Shown here: positions 26,221-35,012 of the stretch, one piece after another
Layout: the number at the start of each line of letters is the position of its first letter
How positions within the stretch are numbered: position 1 is the stretch's first letter
Assembly: GCA_017628395.1 (NCBI GenBank)
Contig: JAGBZD010000033.1
Location: 1 to 58,102, forward strand
From: Paludibacteraceae bacterium
GTDB taxonomy: Bacteria; Bacteroidota; Bacteroidia; Bacteroidales; Paludibacteraceae
Direction: 5' to 3'
DNA: 58,102 nucleotides
Notes under the pieces: generated by a model
The model's database searches: none
Told to the model about the DNA's origin: nothing
What the model saw: only the letters and a program-made list of their open reading frames with translations
Program-made: the position numbers and the translations under genes

Positions 26221-27618
26221 ATGAAATTACGACATATCTTTTCTATTTTTGTGCTCTTCGCTGCGCTGATGTTTGTATCGGCACTCAATGCCGATTGCTA
26301 TGCGCAGCGTCATAACCGTAGGGTTAAGAAGGTCTATACATCACCAGAAACCATTAAAGCACAGCAGGATAGCCTTAAGCGAGACTCGATTATAGTAGCT
26401 GCAGGAGCTGTGGATGAGGAGCCTACGGAGGTAAAGCCCCGCGGCAACACCTTGCAGCAGATAGACTCGGTGCTTGCGATGTGGCGCGCCACAACTACCG
26501 TAGAGGCATACGAGAACTATTTTAACCGCTACGTTGCCGTGTGTGAGCGTATAGACAGCGCGGCGACAACCACCAACATCGACTCGATATATGTCGAGCG
26601 TCTCAATGCGCTGCTATCGCCAGTGCCACTGCAGTACAACCACGAGGTGCGAGCGGCTATTAATCGCTACACCACCAAGGAGTTCGCGCCGATGATGGGA
26701 TACGCCTACTACTACTTCCCGATGATCGAGGAGGAGCTTATACGCGCTGGATTGCCTGTCGAGTTACGCGCATTGGCAATCATCGAGTCGGGACTCAATC
26801 CACTGGCAACATCGCGTATGGGCGCGAAGGGTCTCTGGCAGTTTATGCCATCAACAGGCAAGGAGTATGGTCTCGAGATCAACTCGCTGATAGACGAGCG
26901 TTGCAACCCTCGCCTTGCAACACGTGCGGCGTGTCAGTATCTAAAAAATATGTATAATGTCTATGGTGACTGGACCTTAGCCATCGCTTCATATAACTGC
27001 GGTCCAGGCAATGTAAATAAGGCTATTATACGTGCTGGAGGTAACCCAAGGGATTACCACGGTTCTTTCTGGGATGTCTACTCAGGCCTACCTCGCGAGA
27101 CACGTAGCTACGTGCCGCTATTTATGGGTGCAACATACGCCTTCGCCTACCACAAGAAGCATAATATGGAGCTCCCCGTGCCACCTATGCCTCTTGCTGT
27201 GGATACCGTGATGATCGACCGCCCTATGCACCTCGAGCAGATCTCTTCGACCATTGATATAAGCCTCGAACTACTCCAGATGCTCAACCCAGAGTATCGC
27301 CTCTCGATTATCCCGGCAACAACCAAGCAGTATCCACTGACACTGCCTACAGAGTGCATCACGGAGTTTATCATCAACCAAGACTCTATATTTGCCAAGG
27401 ATAGCCTCTACCTCAAGGAGTATGTCATCCACGCCAATATAGAGAAAAAGCGTCACGAAGCACCTCCTGCGACATATCACACCGTCAAGAAGGGTGACAC
27501 GCTGGGGGCCATTGCACGCAAGTATGGTCGCACCGTGAAGCAGCTTATGCAGTGGAATAACCTCAAGAATGCCAATTCATTGCGCATAGGCCAGCGTCTG
27601 CGTGTCAGCGCACAATAA
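26221..27618 (+). CDS. mltD: Membrane-bound lytic transglycosylase with LysM (MltD-like)
   Basis: Peptidoglycan lytic transglycosylase, 465 aa. It has a signal peptide (1-29), an unstructured region to about 120, then a family 1D SLT domain with catalytic Glu in 'AIIESGLNPLATSRMGAKGLWQFMPSTG' and 'AIASYNCGPGNVNKAI'. One C-terminal LysM (about 417-463, 'YHTVKKGDTLGAIARKYG') binds glycan. E. coli MltD has two LysM repeats; this protein has one. No lipobox cysteine is obvious after the signal, so it may be periplasmic rather than a lipoprotein. Confidence 0.9.
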   Translation: MKLRHIFSIFVLFAALMFVSALNADCYAQRHNRRVKKVYTSPETIKAQQDSLKRDSIIVAAGAVDEEPTEVKPRGNTLQQIDSVLAMWRATTTVEAYENYFNRYVAVCERIDSAATTTNIDSIYVERLNALLSPVPLQYNHEVRAAINRYTTKEFAPMMGYAYYYFPMIEEELIRAGLPVELRALAIIESGLNPLATSRMGAKGLWQFMPSTGKEYGLEINSLIDERCNPRLATRAACQYLKNMYNVYGDWTLAIASYNCGPGNVNKAIIRAGGNPRDYHGSFWDVYSGLPRETRSYVPLFMGATYAFAYHKKHNMELPVPPMPLAVDTVMIDRPMHLEQISSTIDISLELLQMLNPEYRLSIIPATTKQYPLTLPTECITEFIINQDSIFAKDSLYLKEYVIHANIEKKRHEAPPATYHTVKKGDTLGAIARKYGRTVKQLMQWNNLKNANSLRIGQRLRVSAQ

Positions 27619-27631
27619 CAGATAGCAAACG

Positions 27632-28987
27632 ATGTCTATATACCATCACGATACCGACACTACAATCATCGCCCCTGCAACAGCCGCAGGTGGCGCAGTA
27701 GTCGTCGTTCGCATAAGTGGCCCAGATGCCATACCTATCGCCGATAAACTATTCCGTGGTCGCACCCAACTCGCAGATGCTAAGGGATATACGCTCCACT
27801 ATGGAGATATTGTATACCCTACTGGCGAGCCACTGGACGATGTTATCGTGGCACTCTTCCGCGCTCCACACTCCTATACCGAAGAGGATAGCGTGGAGAT
27901 CACGATTCACGGCTCTGAGTATATCACATCTGAACTTCTGCGACTGGCCATAGGCTACGGCGCGACGATGGCAACACCTGGCGAGTTTACACGCAGAGCA
28001 TTCCTCGCAGGAAAGATGGATCTCAGCCGTGCCGAGGCTGTTGCAGATATCATAGCATCTGACTCACAGTGGTCTCACAATGTGGCACGTACGCAGATGC
28101 GTGGCAAATACTCTGAGCGTCTGGGGGTAATGCGCCAGTCATTGTTAAAGCTCTGCTCGCTACTGGAGCTCGAGCTCGACTTCTCGGAGGAGGATGTGGA
28201 GTTTGCCAACCGCAGCGAACTCCGAGATATGCTAAAATCTATCAAATCGGAAGTCGAACAACTGAGATCATCTTTTGCTTTAGGTAATGTGCTTAAAAAC
28301 GGTGTTACCGTGGCGATTATCGGAGAACCTAATGTCGGCAAAAGCACGCTTCTCAACGCCCTTATAGAGGATGATCGCGCTATGGTTTCGGATATAGCTG
28401 GCACCACGCGCGATACCATTGAGGCCACGACAACTATCGACGGCATCCGCTATCGCTTTGTAGACACAGCAGGTCTACGCACCACGGAGGACAAGCTTGA
28501 GCAGATGGGTATCGACCGCACATATCGCGCTATTGAGAACGCTCAAATTATACTCCACATAGCCGCTGCCGACAACCCGTTTTTTGACAAAGTATCGGTA
28601 GATATGCAACAGAAATATATTCGGGTTATCAATAAGATAGATAAGCTTATATCAACCGACAATATAGATAGTGATACTACATTGATGATATCTGCTAAGG
28701 AGGGTATTGGCATCGATGCACTACGCACCGCACTGCGCGAATGCACCGACACAAGCCATATAAACAGCAGCTCGATTGTCGTCACAAATATGCGCCACTA
28801 CGCCGCATTGGAGCGTGCTGCGGAGAGTATCGGCATGGCATTAACAGCGATGGATAACGACCTCCCATCCGACTTACTGAGCGAAGATATCCGCCAAACC
28901 CTACACCACTTAGGCGAAATCACCGGCGACATCACCTCCGACGACATCCTCCACACCATCTTCTCCACATTCTGCATCGGAAAGTAA
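27632..28987 (+). CDS. mnmE: tRNA modification GTPase MnmE
   Basis: With MnmG it forms the 5-carboxymethylaminomethyl group at U34 of certain tRNAs. 451 aa. It has an N-terminal tetrahydrofolate-binding domain (AGGAVVVVRISG), a helical domain, an inserted G domain with 'GEPNVGKSTLLNAL', 'DIAGTTRDTIE' and 'DTAGLR', and the C-terminal 'FCIGK' whose Cys is catalytic. Last gene of the parAB run, followed by a terminator and then the mobile region. Confidence 0.95.
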   Translation: MSIYHHDTDTTIIAPATAAGGAVVVVRISGPDAIPIADKLFRGRTQLADAKGYTLHYGDIVYPTGEPLDDVIVALFRAPHSYTEEDSVEITIHGSEYITSELLRLAIGYGATMATPGEFTRRAFLAGKMDLSRAEAVADIIASDSQWSHNVARTQMRGKYSERLGVMRQSLLKLCSLLELELDFSEEDVEFANRSELRDMLKSIKSEVEQLRSSFALGNVLKNGVTVAIIGEPNVGKSTLLNALIEDDRAMVSDIAGTTRDTIEATTTIDGIRYRFVDTAGLRTTEDKLEQMGIDRTYRAIENAQIILHIAAADNPFFDKVSVDMQQKYIRVINKIDKLISTDNIDSDTTLMISAKEGIGIDALRTALRECTDTSHINSSSIVVTNMRHYAALERAAESIGMALTAMDNDLPSDLLSEDIRQTLHHLGEITGDITSDDILHTIFSTFCIGK

Positions 28988-29029
28988 GTAGTTGATTACA
29001 TATAATTAAAATCAATCATAACTAATTGA

Positions 29030-29057
29030 AATAGCACTCTTTACGGGTGCTATTTTT
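29030..29057 (+). terminator. Terminator after mnmE
   Basis: AATAGCAC (29030-29037) pairs with GTGCTATT (29047-29054) and runs into TTTTTG. It marks the end of the left chromosomal block. Confidence 0.75.
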
Positions 29058-29170
29058 GTTTGCACAAGCATCGTTGTTAATCGTTGCTAAGCCTTTTTAC
29101 GCCTGTTTTTGTACCTCCTGTGTACCTCGCAAACCGAAGTGCGAAATTTCATTGGTCAGATGACGGAGAA

Positions 29171-29200
29171 GTTGGTACGCATTGGTACGCTGTGGTACGC
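29171..29200. repeat. Three tandem 10-bp repeats (TGGTACGC)
   Basis: GTTGGTACGC, ATTGGTACGC and TGTGGTACGC follow one another with an exact 10-bp period, one helical turn, 38 nt before the zinc-finger/HTH gene. Two GTACCTC words lie just upstream (about 29110-29127). They look like binding sites for that protein or arm-type sites for the integrase. Confidence 0.6.
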
Positions 29201-29237
29201 AATGAAACAGATTTGGCGAACTAAAAAGAGAATTAAA

Positions 29238-30131
29238 ATGGCTAGTAACATTGACATTCAGAAAAAATGCGAGTGGTGCGGTGTGATTTTTACCGCACAC
29301 AAGACCTCTACTGCCTACTGTTCTCACAGGTGTGCAAACCTTGCATACAAGGAGAGATTAAGGAAAAAGAGAGTACAAGAGTTTCAACTCAAATTTGATG
29401 AAGAGGTAAAGCCTCATTCTGAAAAGGAGTTCTTAACACCAACCGAAGTGTCTGCATTTTTAGGTGTCGGGAGAACTTCAATCTACCGTTACATTAGGTT
29501 TGGCAAAATTAAGGCTGTTAGATTTGATGGTAAGACACTCATAAGGCGATTAGACATCGATAAAATGTTTGACTATATCACTGTGAGTGAAAAGAACAAG
29601 CCAAAAGAAAAAGTCCCCATCACCGACTTCTACACCACAGCCGAGATTAAAGAGAAATTTGGCGTTAAGGAATCGTGGATTTATGAGATTGCGAAGGAGC
29701 ATAATATCCCTCGCACCTTCAATCGTGGCAGAACCTATTGGAGCAAGAAACATATCGATTCCTACTTTGCCAAGAAAGCACCTGATGCGAGTATCACAGA
29801 GTGGTACAGCGTGGCAGAGTTGCAAGAGAAGTTCGGTATGACGCTATCGGCAATCTACACCTTTGTATATAAGAATGTAATCCCCAAGCGCAAGGAGGGT
29901 AAGATAGTCTATTACTCGAAAAAGCATTTCGACATAGCCAAAGGTATCGCCACACCCGAAGAGCCGCAATACTATACCATCCCCGAAGCGATGGGAAAAT
30001 ACAACCTCACTCGCGACCAACTCTACCACTATGTGAAGTATCACAACATCACTCGCATCAAGGTTGGCAAGTACACCAAGATTCTACGCTCCGAACTCGA
30101 CAAATTCTTTGAGCCACCGAAGATTGAGTAA
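29238..30131 (+). CDS. Zinc-finger protein with four HTH (MerR/HTH_17-like) modules
   Basis: A 297-aa DNA-binding protein. Residues 11-32 form a Cys4 zinc knuckle (CEWC ... CSHRC). Four excisionase-type helix-turn-helix repeats follow at about 65-112, 130-176, 188-234 and 245-291. Each has the pattern (F/Y)xTxxEhxxxhGhxxxxIYxxhxxxxIP...hxxxDhDxhF. The ATG at 29238 is chosen because the open frame upstream runs through the 10-bp repeats and begins at a TTG. The integrase follows after 85 nt, so a role in excision or element control is likely. Multi-module proteins like this occur next to integrases in Bacteroides elements, but the function is not established. Confidence 0.75.
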   Translation: MASNIDIQKKCEWCGVIFTAHKTSTAYCSHRCANLAYKERLRKKRVQEFQLKFDEEVKPHSEKEFLTPTEVSAFLGVGRTSIYRYIRFGKIKAVRFDGKTLIRRLDIDKMFDYITVSEKNKPKEKVPITDFYTTAEIKEKFGVKESWIYEIAKEHNIPRTFNRGRTYWSKKHIDSYFAKKAPDASITEWYSVAELQEKFGMTLSAIYTFVYKNVIPKRKEGKIVYYSKKHFDIAKGIATPEEPQYYTIPEAMGKYNLTRDQLYHYVKYHNITRIKVGKYTKILRSELDKFFEPPKIE

Positions 30132-30216
30132 AGTTACTTGATGGTGATTGATACCACCATCGGAACACCAATTTAATTTGCAACAAAAAGTATAAACAAT
30201 TAAAGTATAAATAGCT

Positions 30217-31218
30217 ATGACACTAACTTGCACAAATGTAACCTTGCGCCAAAAGGCGTTACGCAACGACCGTATCTCACTCTATTTGGATTACTACCCT
30301 GCAATCCGTAACCCCTACACGATGAAAATGAGCCGCCGAGAGTTCCTCGGCATCTACCTCTATGCCAAGCCACGCAACGAGCAGCAACGAATGTTCAACC
30401 AAGAGATGCTCAACAAGGCGGAGGCGATACGCTGTATCCGTGTGCAGTCGCTCATCAACGAGGAATTCGGCTTCCTCGACAAGAACAAGCAGAAGGTCGA
30501 TTTCCTCGCCTACTTCCGAGCAAAGGCACGCGAGCGATATGAAAAATGGGATTGCGTCTGCAACCATTTCGAGAAGTTCTGCGGTGGCAAATGCACCTTT
30601 GGCGATATCACCGTTGAACTGTGCGAAAAGTTCCGAGATTATCTACTGAAATGCAAGCAGATACATCATCCCAACTCATATATCAGTCGAAATTCGGCAG
30701 CGGGATATTACTCAACCTTCCGCGCCCTGTTGAAAATTGCTTATAAGGAGAAGATGTTACGAGAAAACCTCAATGACTTCCTTGAAAAAATCGAGTGGAA
30801 AGAGGTCAAGAAAGAGTACCTGACACTCGACGAGGTAAAGCAACTCGCCGCCACACCCTGCCGTATTCCTGTGCTGAAACAAGCATCGCTGTTTGCTTGT
30901 ATGACGGGACTTCGCATCAGCGACATACTCAAATTGCAATGGAGCGACTTTGAAATGGGGCCCGATCAGGGCTACTATATCCGCATCTGCACCGAGAAGA
31001 CCGAGACCGAGGCGACACTCCCCATCAGCCACGAAGCGTTGGAACTATGCGGTGAATGGGGCAAAGGATTGGTGTTCAAAGGACTCACTCGTGCAATGAC
31101 ACACCACCCACTCAAACAATGGATTGCCGAGGCTGGGATAAAGAAGAAAATAACCTTCCACCTCGCGAGTCATAGCATTTCTTCTTTTACGCTGAGAACG
31201 AGCGATTTACAGAATTAG
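30217..31218 (+). pseudogene. Tyrosine recombinase, truncated in the catalytic domain
   Basis: Integrase of the Bacteroides phage-integrase type. It keeps the arm-binding N-terminus, the SAM-like core-binding domain ('FGDITVELCEKFRDYLL') and the first half of the catalytic domain, including Arg I in 'ACMTGLRISDILKLQW'. Similarity stops after 'KKKITFH' (codon ending 31161), where the family continues with CxRHTFA, the GH box and the nucleophilic Tyr. Here unrelated residues run to a stop at 31218. Arg II, the GH box and Tyr are missing, so the enzyme should be inactive. The junction is the left edge of an AT-rich cargo. Confidence 0.8.
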
Positions 31219-31279
31219 AATTTACGACAGGTAACGATTTAGAAACGAGCAAAGTTCCCTTATCTGTCTTATTCTGCAT
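31187..31279 (-). CDS. Possible small ORF or leader next to the cargo junction
   Basis: A 30-codon ORF on the minus strand (MQNKTDKGTLLVSKSLPVV...). A TACCTTTG box lies just upstream on the same strand (about 31307-31314). It ends about 25 nt before the point where the truncated integrase loses similarity. It may be the beginning of a gene cut by the junction, or simply an upstream region. I do not recognise it. Confidence 0.25.
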   Translation of the reverse strand: MQNKTDKGTLLVSKSLPVVNSNSVNRSFSA

Positions 31280-31337
31280 TATTGAAAAGAACGCTTTATT
31301 CTGACTGCAAAGGTAGCAAATAATCTGAATACTTTAA

Positions 31338-31949
31338 CTATCTTAATTTCTTTAGTTCTAGATAAGCTGTCCCATCTGACAATCTATGATATTGTCTTAA
31401 TGTTTTTTCCAATCCATTTGCAAACTCTAATTGTATAAATGTAGGAACACTCATACTATTAAATTTATGATGAATAGTTTTCACTGATTGTATAGGATCT
31501 TCTGCATTAGAGACTTGCATATAAGCCGCATTATAGTAATGCCAAACTTTGCTATCTATCGATTGCTGTATTTTCTGTTTAATATATATTTGTTGCTCAC
31601 GTATGCGGTATGCAACTTTGAAGAATGCATCAATCTTTTCAAAGGTTTCTTGAGAAACAGCACCGACAATCAAATGAGAATACTTATTCCACTGATTTTC
31701 CTCACAAATTATTGCAGAATAATGCATAGGAGCTTCTTGTAAAGCTCCATTTATTATGCCCTCGGACATAACATACTCTATATTTCGTTCTATATCATCA
31801 ATTTGCAACAACAATATTGTAGCTGCATTACTTAACTCTTTCCTTTTATGACTGTGAAATTTCCAAAGAGCTATTACAATAGTGGCAATTACTGACACAA
31901 TCATTACAACAGTCTGAAAAAAGTTTGAATCCCAAAATGTATTTTCCAT
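31338..31949 (-). CDS. Single-pass membrane protein of unknown function (cargo)
   Basis: A 203-aa AT-rich gene. An N-terminal transmembrane helix ('TVVMIVSVIATIVIALW', about 13-30) is followed by a basic stretch and a long, mostly helical cytoplasmic domain. No family recognised. It is the last gene of the minus-strand cargo after the Mrr-like nuclease and PIN_8 nuclease. It could be a membrane effector or anchor in a defence locus, but only its position suggests that. Confidence 0.6.
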   Translation of the reverse strand: MENTFWDSNFFQTVVMIVSVIATIVIALWKFHSHKRKELSNAATILLLQIDDIERNIEYVMSEGIINGALQEAPMHYSAIICEENQWNKYSHLIVGAVSQETFEKIDAFFKVAYRIREQQIYIKQKIQQSIDSKVWHYYNAAYMQVSNAEDPIQSVKTIHHKFNSMSVPTFIQLEFANGLEKTLRQYHRLSDGTAYLELKKLR

Positions 31950-32093
31950 AAATCATTCTTTAGTTAAACTCGTGTTTTTCTGACAAAGTTAAGGGTAAAC
32001 TCCTGCGTTTTGCAAATTTTCAACCCATTGATTTTTCGACACTTTATTCACACTTTTTGAAAAGATGTGCCACAACTATCTACAGCAGGATTT

Positions 32094-33530
32094 TTAGTCT
32101 TTTTTGTACAAGCGTTTGGCTTGTTCGATATCAATGTGTGCTTTTTTACCATGCTTCTCTAAAAGATATAGAAGGTGTCCACCATTTAGTAGAGTGATTG
32201 GTTTCCCTTTTGCAAAATTGTACGAATCAGAGCCATAGTCAGAAGTGGTTATCAATATCCCTTTGTTTGCACCTTCGTTTATTACTGTTCCATACAAATC
32301 TCTAACGGCAGAAACTCCCACAGTGTTAGTATATCTTTTGGCTTGAATTACAATTTTACCTCCTCGTATTGGGTCAGGGTCAAATGCTATGGCATCTACA
32401 CCCCCGTCACGACTTGCCTGTGTTATCTTTACCTCTCCTCCATTGTTATTAAATTCCATGTCGAATAACTCTCGAACTAAATGCTCGAACTCTTCCCAAT
32501 CCATTGTTGCAAGATTAGTAGATGAATCAGTAGAAACATTATGACTATCCACAAATCTTTTATCATCTTTACTCATCTGCATAATAGGTACAATAGGAGA
32601 ATAGTCATATAATTTTGCTCCTACGACACCTTTTAGATGTTTGAAACAAACTTTAGCATCTACATACCTTAATTCTACATTGTTGAATTCCTCTCGGCGA
32701 ACCGATAACGACAATATGCAATTATCTTCCAATTTTCCTGTTCCTGCATTTCTAACTTTCACTCTTCCGTTAAAGCATACCGATGATATTCTCCTCAAAT
32801 AATCATAATGGAATATCTCAGCAATAGTCCTGAGTGTAATTCTATAAATTAATTCTTCATACAGTTTCTTTAAGGCTGTTTGCGAAAGTAATTTATCAAA
32901 TTCGTTTGGGTCGTACTCCTTAATCTTAGGGCATTCTTCCAATGTGGGTAAATAGTATTCTGCAATAGCAACTTGATTATTACTATTGTATTCAATAGTT
33001 GGTTGGCAAGACCACTCAAAAGGATAAAATGAATCTTTTAACAAATAGCATAGATATTTTACTGTTTCATCTTCGTTTTCTTCGTATTGATTCCTAAGTA
33101 GGCATACATAATCGACCTTTTTCTGCTGCTCTATATTGAATGACTCTGAATATTGTTGATACTTATTCTCAATAACTTGTATTTTTCCATTATAGTATTC
33201 CCTATCTTCATTGGCATCTGTAGTTTTCAGTATCTCTTTATACTTACCCACGGTTGTGATCTGGTCGCCTTTTATAAATTTACAATATGGTATATTAAGA
33301 TGAAATCCATAAGAGCCATCTTTCAGTGAATCATAATCCTTAATGTAATATATATCTTCTATTCTTTTGCTGTAGATCTCTTCCAAGTAATATGGAATAA
33401 TATAATCAGAAATTGCTTGAGCAATAATATGATAATCCTTGTATCTATAGTACAAACCATTTAATCCTCCAAGAGGTTTGCCATCTTGTACTTGTTTCCT
33501 AATCTTATTGATCTTAAGGTTATCTTTCAT
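32094..33530 (-). CDS. Mrr-type restriction endonuclease (PD-(D/E)XK)
   Basis: A 478-aa protein. Residues 1-335 are a large unassigned N-terminal region, probably the target-recognition or sensing part. Residues 343-460 form an Mrr_cat nuclease domain: 'MDWEEFEHLVRELF', then 'ASRDGGVDAIAFD' (catalytic D379), 'GKIVIQAKRY' (Q396-x-K398) and 'VSAVRDLYG', 'KGILITTSDYG'. The QxK form is typical of Mrr-like enzymes, many of which cut modified DNA. No methyltransferase lies beside it, which fits a modification-dependent or solitary nuclease. Low GC marks it as recently acquired cargo. Confidence 0.8.
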   Translation of the reverse strand: MKDNLKINKIRKQVQDGKPLGGLNGLYYRYKDYHIIAQAISDYIIPYYLEEIYSKRIEDIYYIKDYDSLKDGSYGFHLNIPYCKFIKGDQITTVGKYKEILKTTDANEDREYYNGKIQVIENKYQQYSESFNIEQQKKVDYVCLLRNQYEENEDETVKYLCYLLKDSFYPFEWSCQPTIEYNSNNQVAIAEYYLPTLEECPKIKEYDPNEFDKLLSQTALKKLYEELIYRITLRTIAEIFHYDYLRRISSVCFNGRVKVRNAGTGKLEDNCILSLSVRREEFNNVELRYVDAKVCFKHLKGVVGAKLYDYSPIVPIMQMSKDDKRFVDSHNVSTDSSTNLATMDWEEFEHLVRELFDMEFNNNGGEVKITQASRDGGVDAIAFDPDPIRGGKIVIQAKRYTNTVGVSAVRDLYGTVINEGANKGILITTSDYGSDSYNFAKGKPITLLNGGHLLYLLEKHGKKAHIDIEQAKRLYKKD

Positions 33531-33557
33531 AATTGCTGGACATTTGTAGTTTGTGTG

Positions 33558-33680
33558 TCAATATTGCAGACTATCATTAACATGCACTTTGCCATCGTGA
33601 GCAGCGTTATTACCCACCTTACGCACATAGTGAACTGCCATCATCACACGCTCATCACCGATGAACTCACGAGTTTTAAA
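33558..33680 (-). pseudogene. Relic of a DUF4145-type (HsdR-like) coding region
   Basis: About 40 codons on the minus strand read ...FIGDERVMMAVHYVRKVGNNAAHDGKVH... before a TGA. The 'hHYVRKVGNNAAHDGKV' core matches DUF4145, found in type I restriction HsdR-related and defence proteins. There is no start codon, and the frame is closed shortly upstream. It sits in the gap between the PIN_8 and Mrr genes and is richer in GC than both. Probably the remains of an earlier cargo gene. Confidence 0.6.
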
Positions 33681-33703
33681 TAGTAGAGTTGGGTTTCATT
33701 GAA

Positions 33704-34858
33704 TTATTGTTCGCCCTCTAAATCATTATTTCTCGGTGTAATAATCCGAGCTATTTCTGCTCTTCGTTGTTCAAATTCTTCTATTATGTCATCCTTTTGA
33801 GGAATCCCCATCAAAGTAGTTGGAGTAATGGTTGGTATTGCAATAGAACTTGATATTTGTTCTTGCATTCTTTTCATAGACGCAGAATATTGTCCTAATC
33901 TATCAGCAAATTCCCTAATTGCATCGAAGTTAATCCCACTAAAAATATTCCCATAATGCGCTCGCTCGTTGCGTCGAATTATTTCTGATTTAACTTTCTC
34001 AACCTCATTGATGGTCTTTTGACTCACTTTAAGTTCCTTATTTCGCTTTGCGTACTCTAAGAATCTACCACTGTCATATATCAATATGCTTTGCCCTGTA
34101 TTGTCTGTGAATTCTTTTATTAACTCCTTTCGTGGAGAGTGTTTACCCTCAACTTTAACCCACCAATCGGGTTTATGGTCATCAGTTATAAAGATTACAC
34201 TTTTTGACTGCTCTTTGCAATGATGAATCGTCTGCTTCCAAACAATTAAATCTCCATACAAACTTCTTTTAGCCTTATCCTTTTTATTCTTTTCATCACA
34301 ATAACCAGGCGGAACTTGATTTGCATATCGCTTCTCGCCTTCCTTATACAACGCTTCTAAATCTTTATCCTCGAAATCATTTCCTACATGCCCATCAAAT
34401 AATTCCGTGATTGATTGGAGAATTTCGTCACCTTTTGAATAGTCAGGATGTGCCTTTTCTTGCTTTTCTAATGACTTTTTTATTGATTCGGCACATCTTT
34501 CTACCTTCTTCTTTATATCTTTGATGTTGATATATGGGTGGCGTGAATACTCACCCTCTAAAGAACTAATAACGCCTACCAATTCTTTTGAGAGTTTTTC
34601 TGCCAAAACATTATACGCTTTGGTATTCTTACGCATTATATCTTCTCTGCGCCGATGAAACTCAAGTCCGACTTGATAGGGTATCCACAAACGCTCTTGA
34701 TAAAACTTTATAACCTTTATAAACTCATTGCGAGCATCATCATTATAACGATATAAATTCAACAATACATTCGTATCAAACACAATCAATGAGTTTTCCC
34801 ATATTTCATTGATGCATTCTTCGGATAATTCGTAGTATTCTGCAAAACGGTTCTTCAT
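33704..34858 (-). CDS. PIN_8-domain nuclease (PIN-like, DUF4935 type)
   Basis: A 384-aa protein. The N-terminal 250 residues form a PIN-like nuclease of the PF18476 type: D28 in 'LIVFDTNVLLNLYRY', E66 in 'GLEFHRRR', D203 in 'YGDLIVWKQ' and D226 in 'VIFITDDHKPDWW' are the expected metal-binding acids. A helical insert with basic and acidic stretches lies at 85-180. The C-terminal 110 residues are helical. Such large stand-alone PIN_8 proteins are frequent in bacterial defence islands. It is first of the minus-strand cargo genes and has a -7 box upstream. RNA or DNA target unknown. Confidence 0.78.
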   Translation of the reverse strand: MKNRFAEYYELSEECINEIWENSLIVFDTNVLLNLYRYNDDARNEFIKVIKFYQERLWIPYQVGLEFHRRREDIMRKNTKAYNVLAEKLSKELVGVISSLEGEYSRHPYINIKDIKKKVERCAESIKKSLEKQEKAHPDYSKGDEILQSITELFDGHVGNDFEDKDLEALYKEGEKRYANQVPPGYCDEKNKKDKAKRSLYGDLIVWKQTIHHCKEQSKSVIFITDDHKPDWWVKVEGKHSPRKELIKEFTDNTGQSILIYDSGRFLEYAKRNKELKVSQKTINEVEKVKSEIIRRNERAHYGNIFSGINFDAIREFADRLGQYSASMKRMQEQISSSIAIPTITPTTLMGIPQKDDIIEEFEQRRAEIARIITPRNNDLEGEQ

Positions 34859-34935
34859 ATCTTTTCAAATACTTGATGAGCATAACGCTTCTTCTTTTTT
34901 CATATGTCTTGAATCAAGTTTCCTCAATTCTCCTA

Positions 34936-34943
34936 CAAAAGTA
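34936..34943 (-). promoter_or_regulatory. -7 box upstream of the PIN_8 gene
   Basis: The minus strand reads TACTTTTG (TAnnTTTG) about 78 nt before the ATG. No -33 element is seen at the normal distance. Confidence 0.4.
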
Positions 34944-34990
34944 CTAAAAAATCGTAATAATAAGCCCTTTACAGGCAAATTATTACGATT
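34944..34990 (-). terminator. Terminator of the mobilization operon
   Basis: AATCGTAATAAT (34950-34961) pairs perfectly with ATTATTACGATT (34979-34990), with an inner GCC/GGC. On the minus strand it is followed by TTTTTAG. It ends transcription of the mob genes just after the integrase relic and isolates the cargo. Confidence 0.75.
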
Positions 34991-35012
34991 GGGAAACACA
35001 ATTAAAATTGAA

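Noticed and set aside
33486-33683. 65-codon plus-strand ORF
   Set aside because: It is the reverse of the DUF4145 relic and the start of the Mrr gene.
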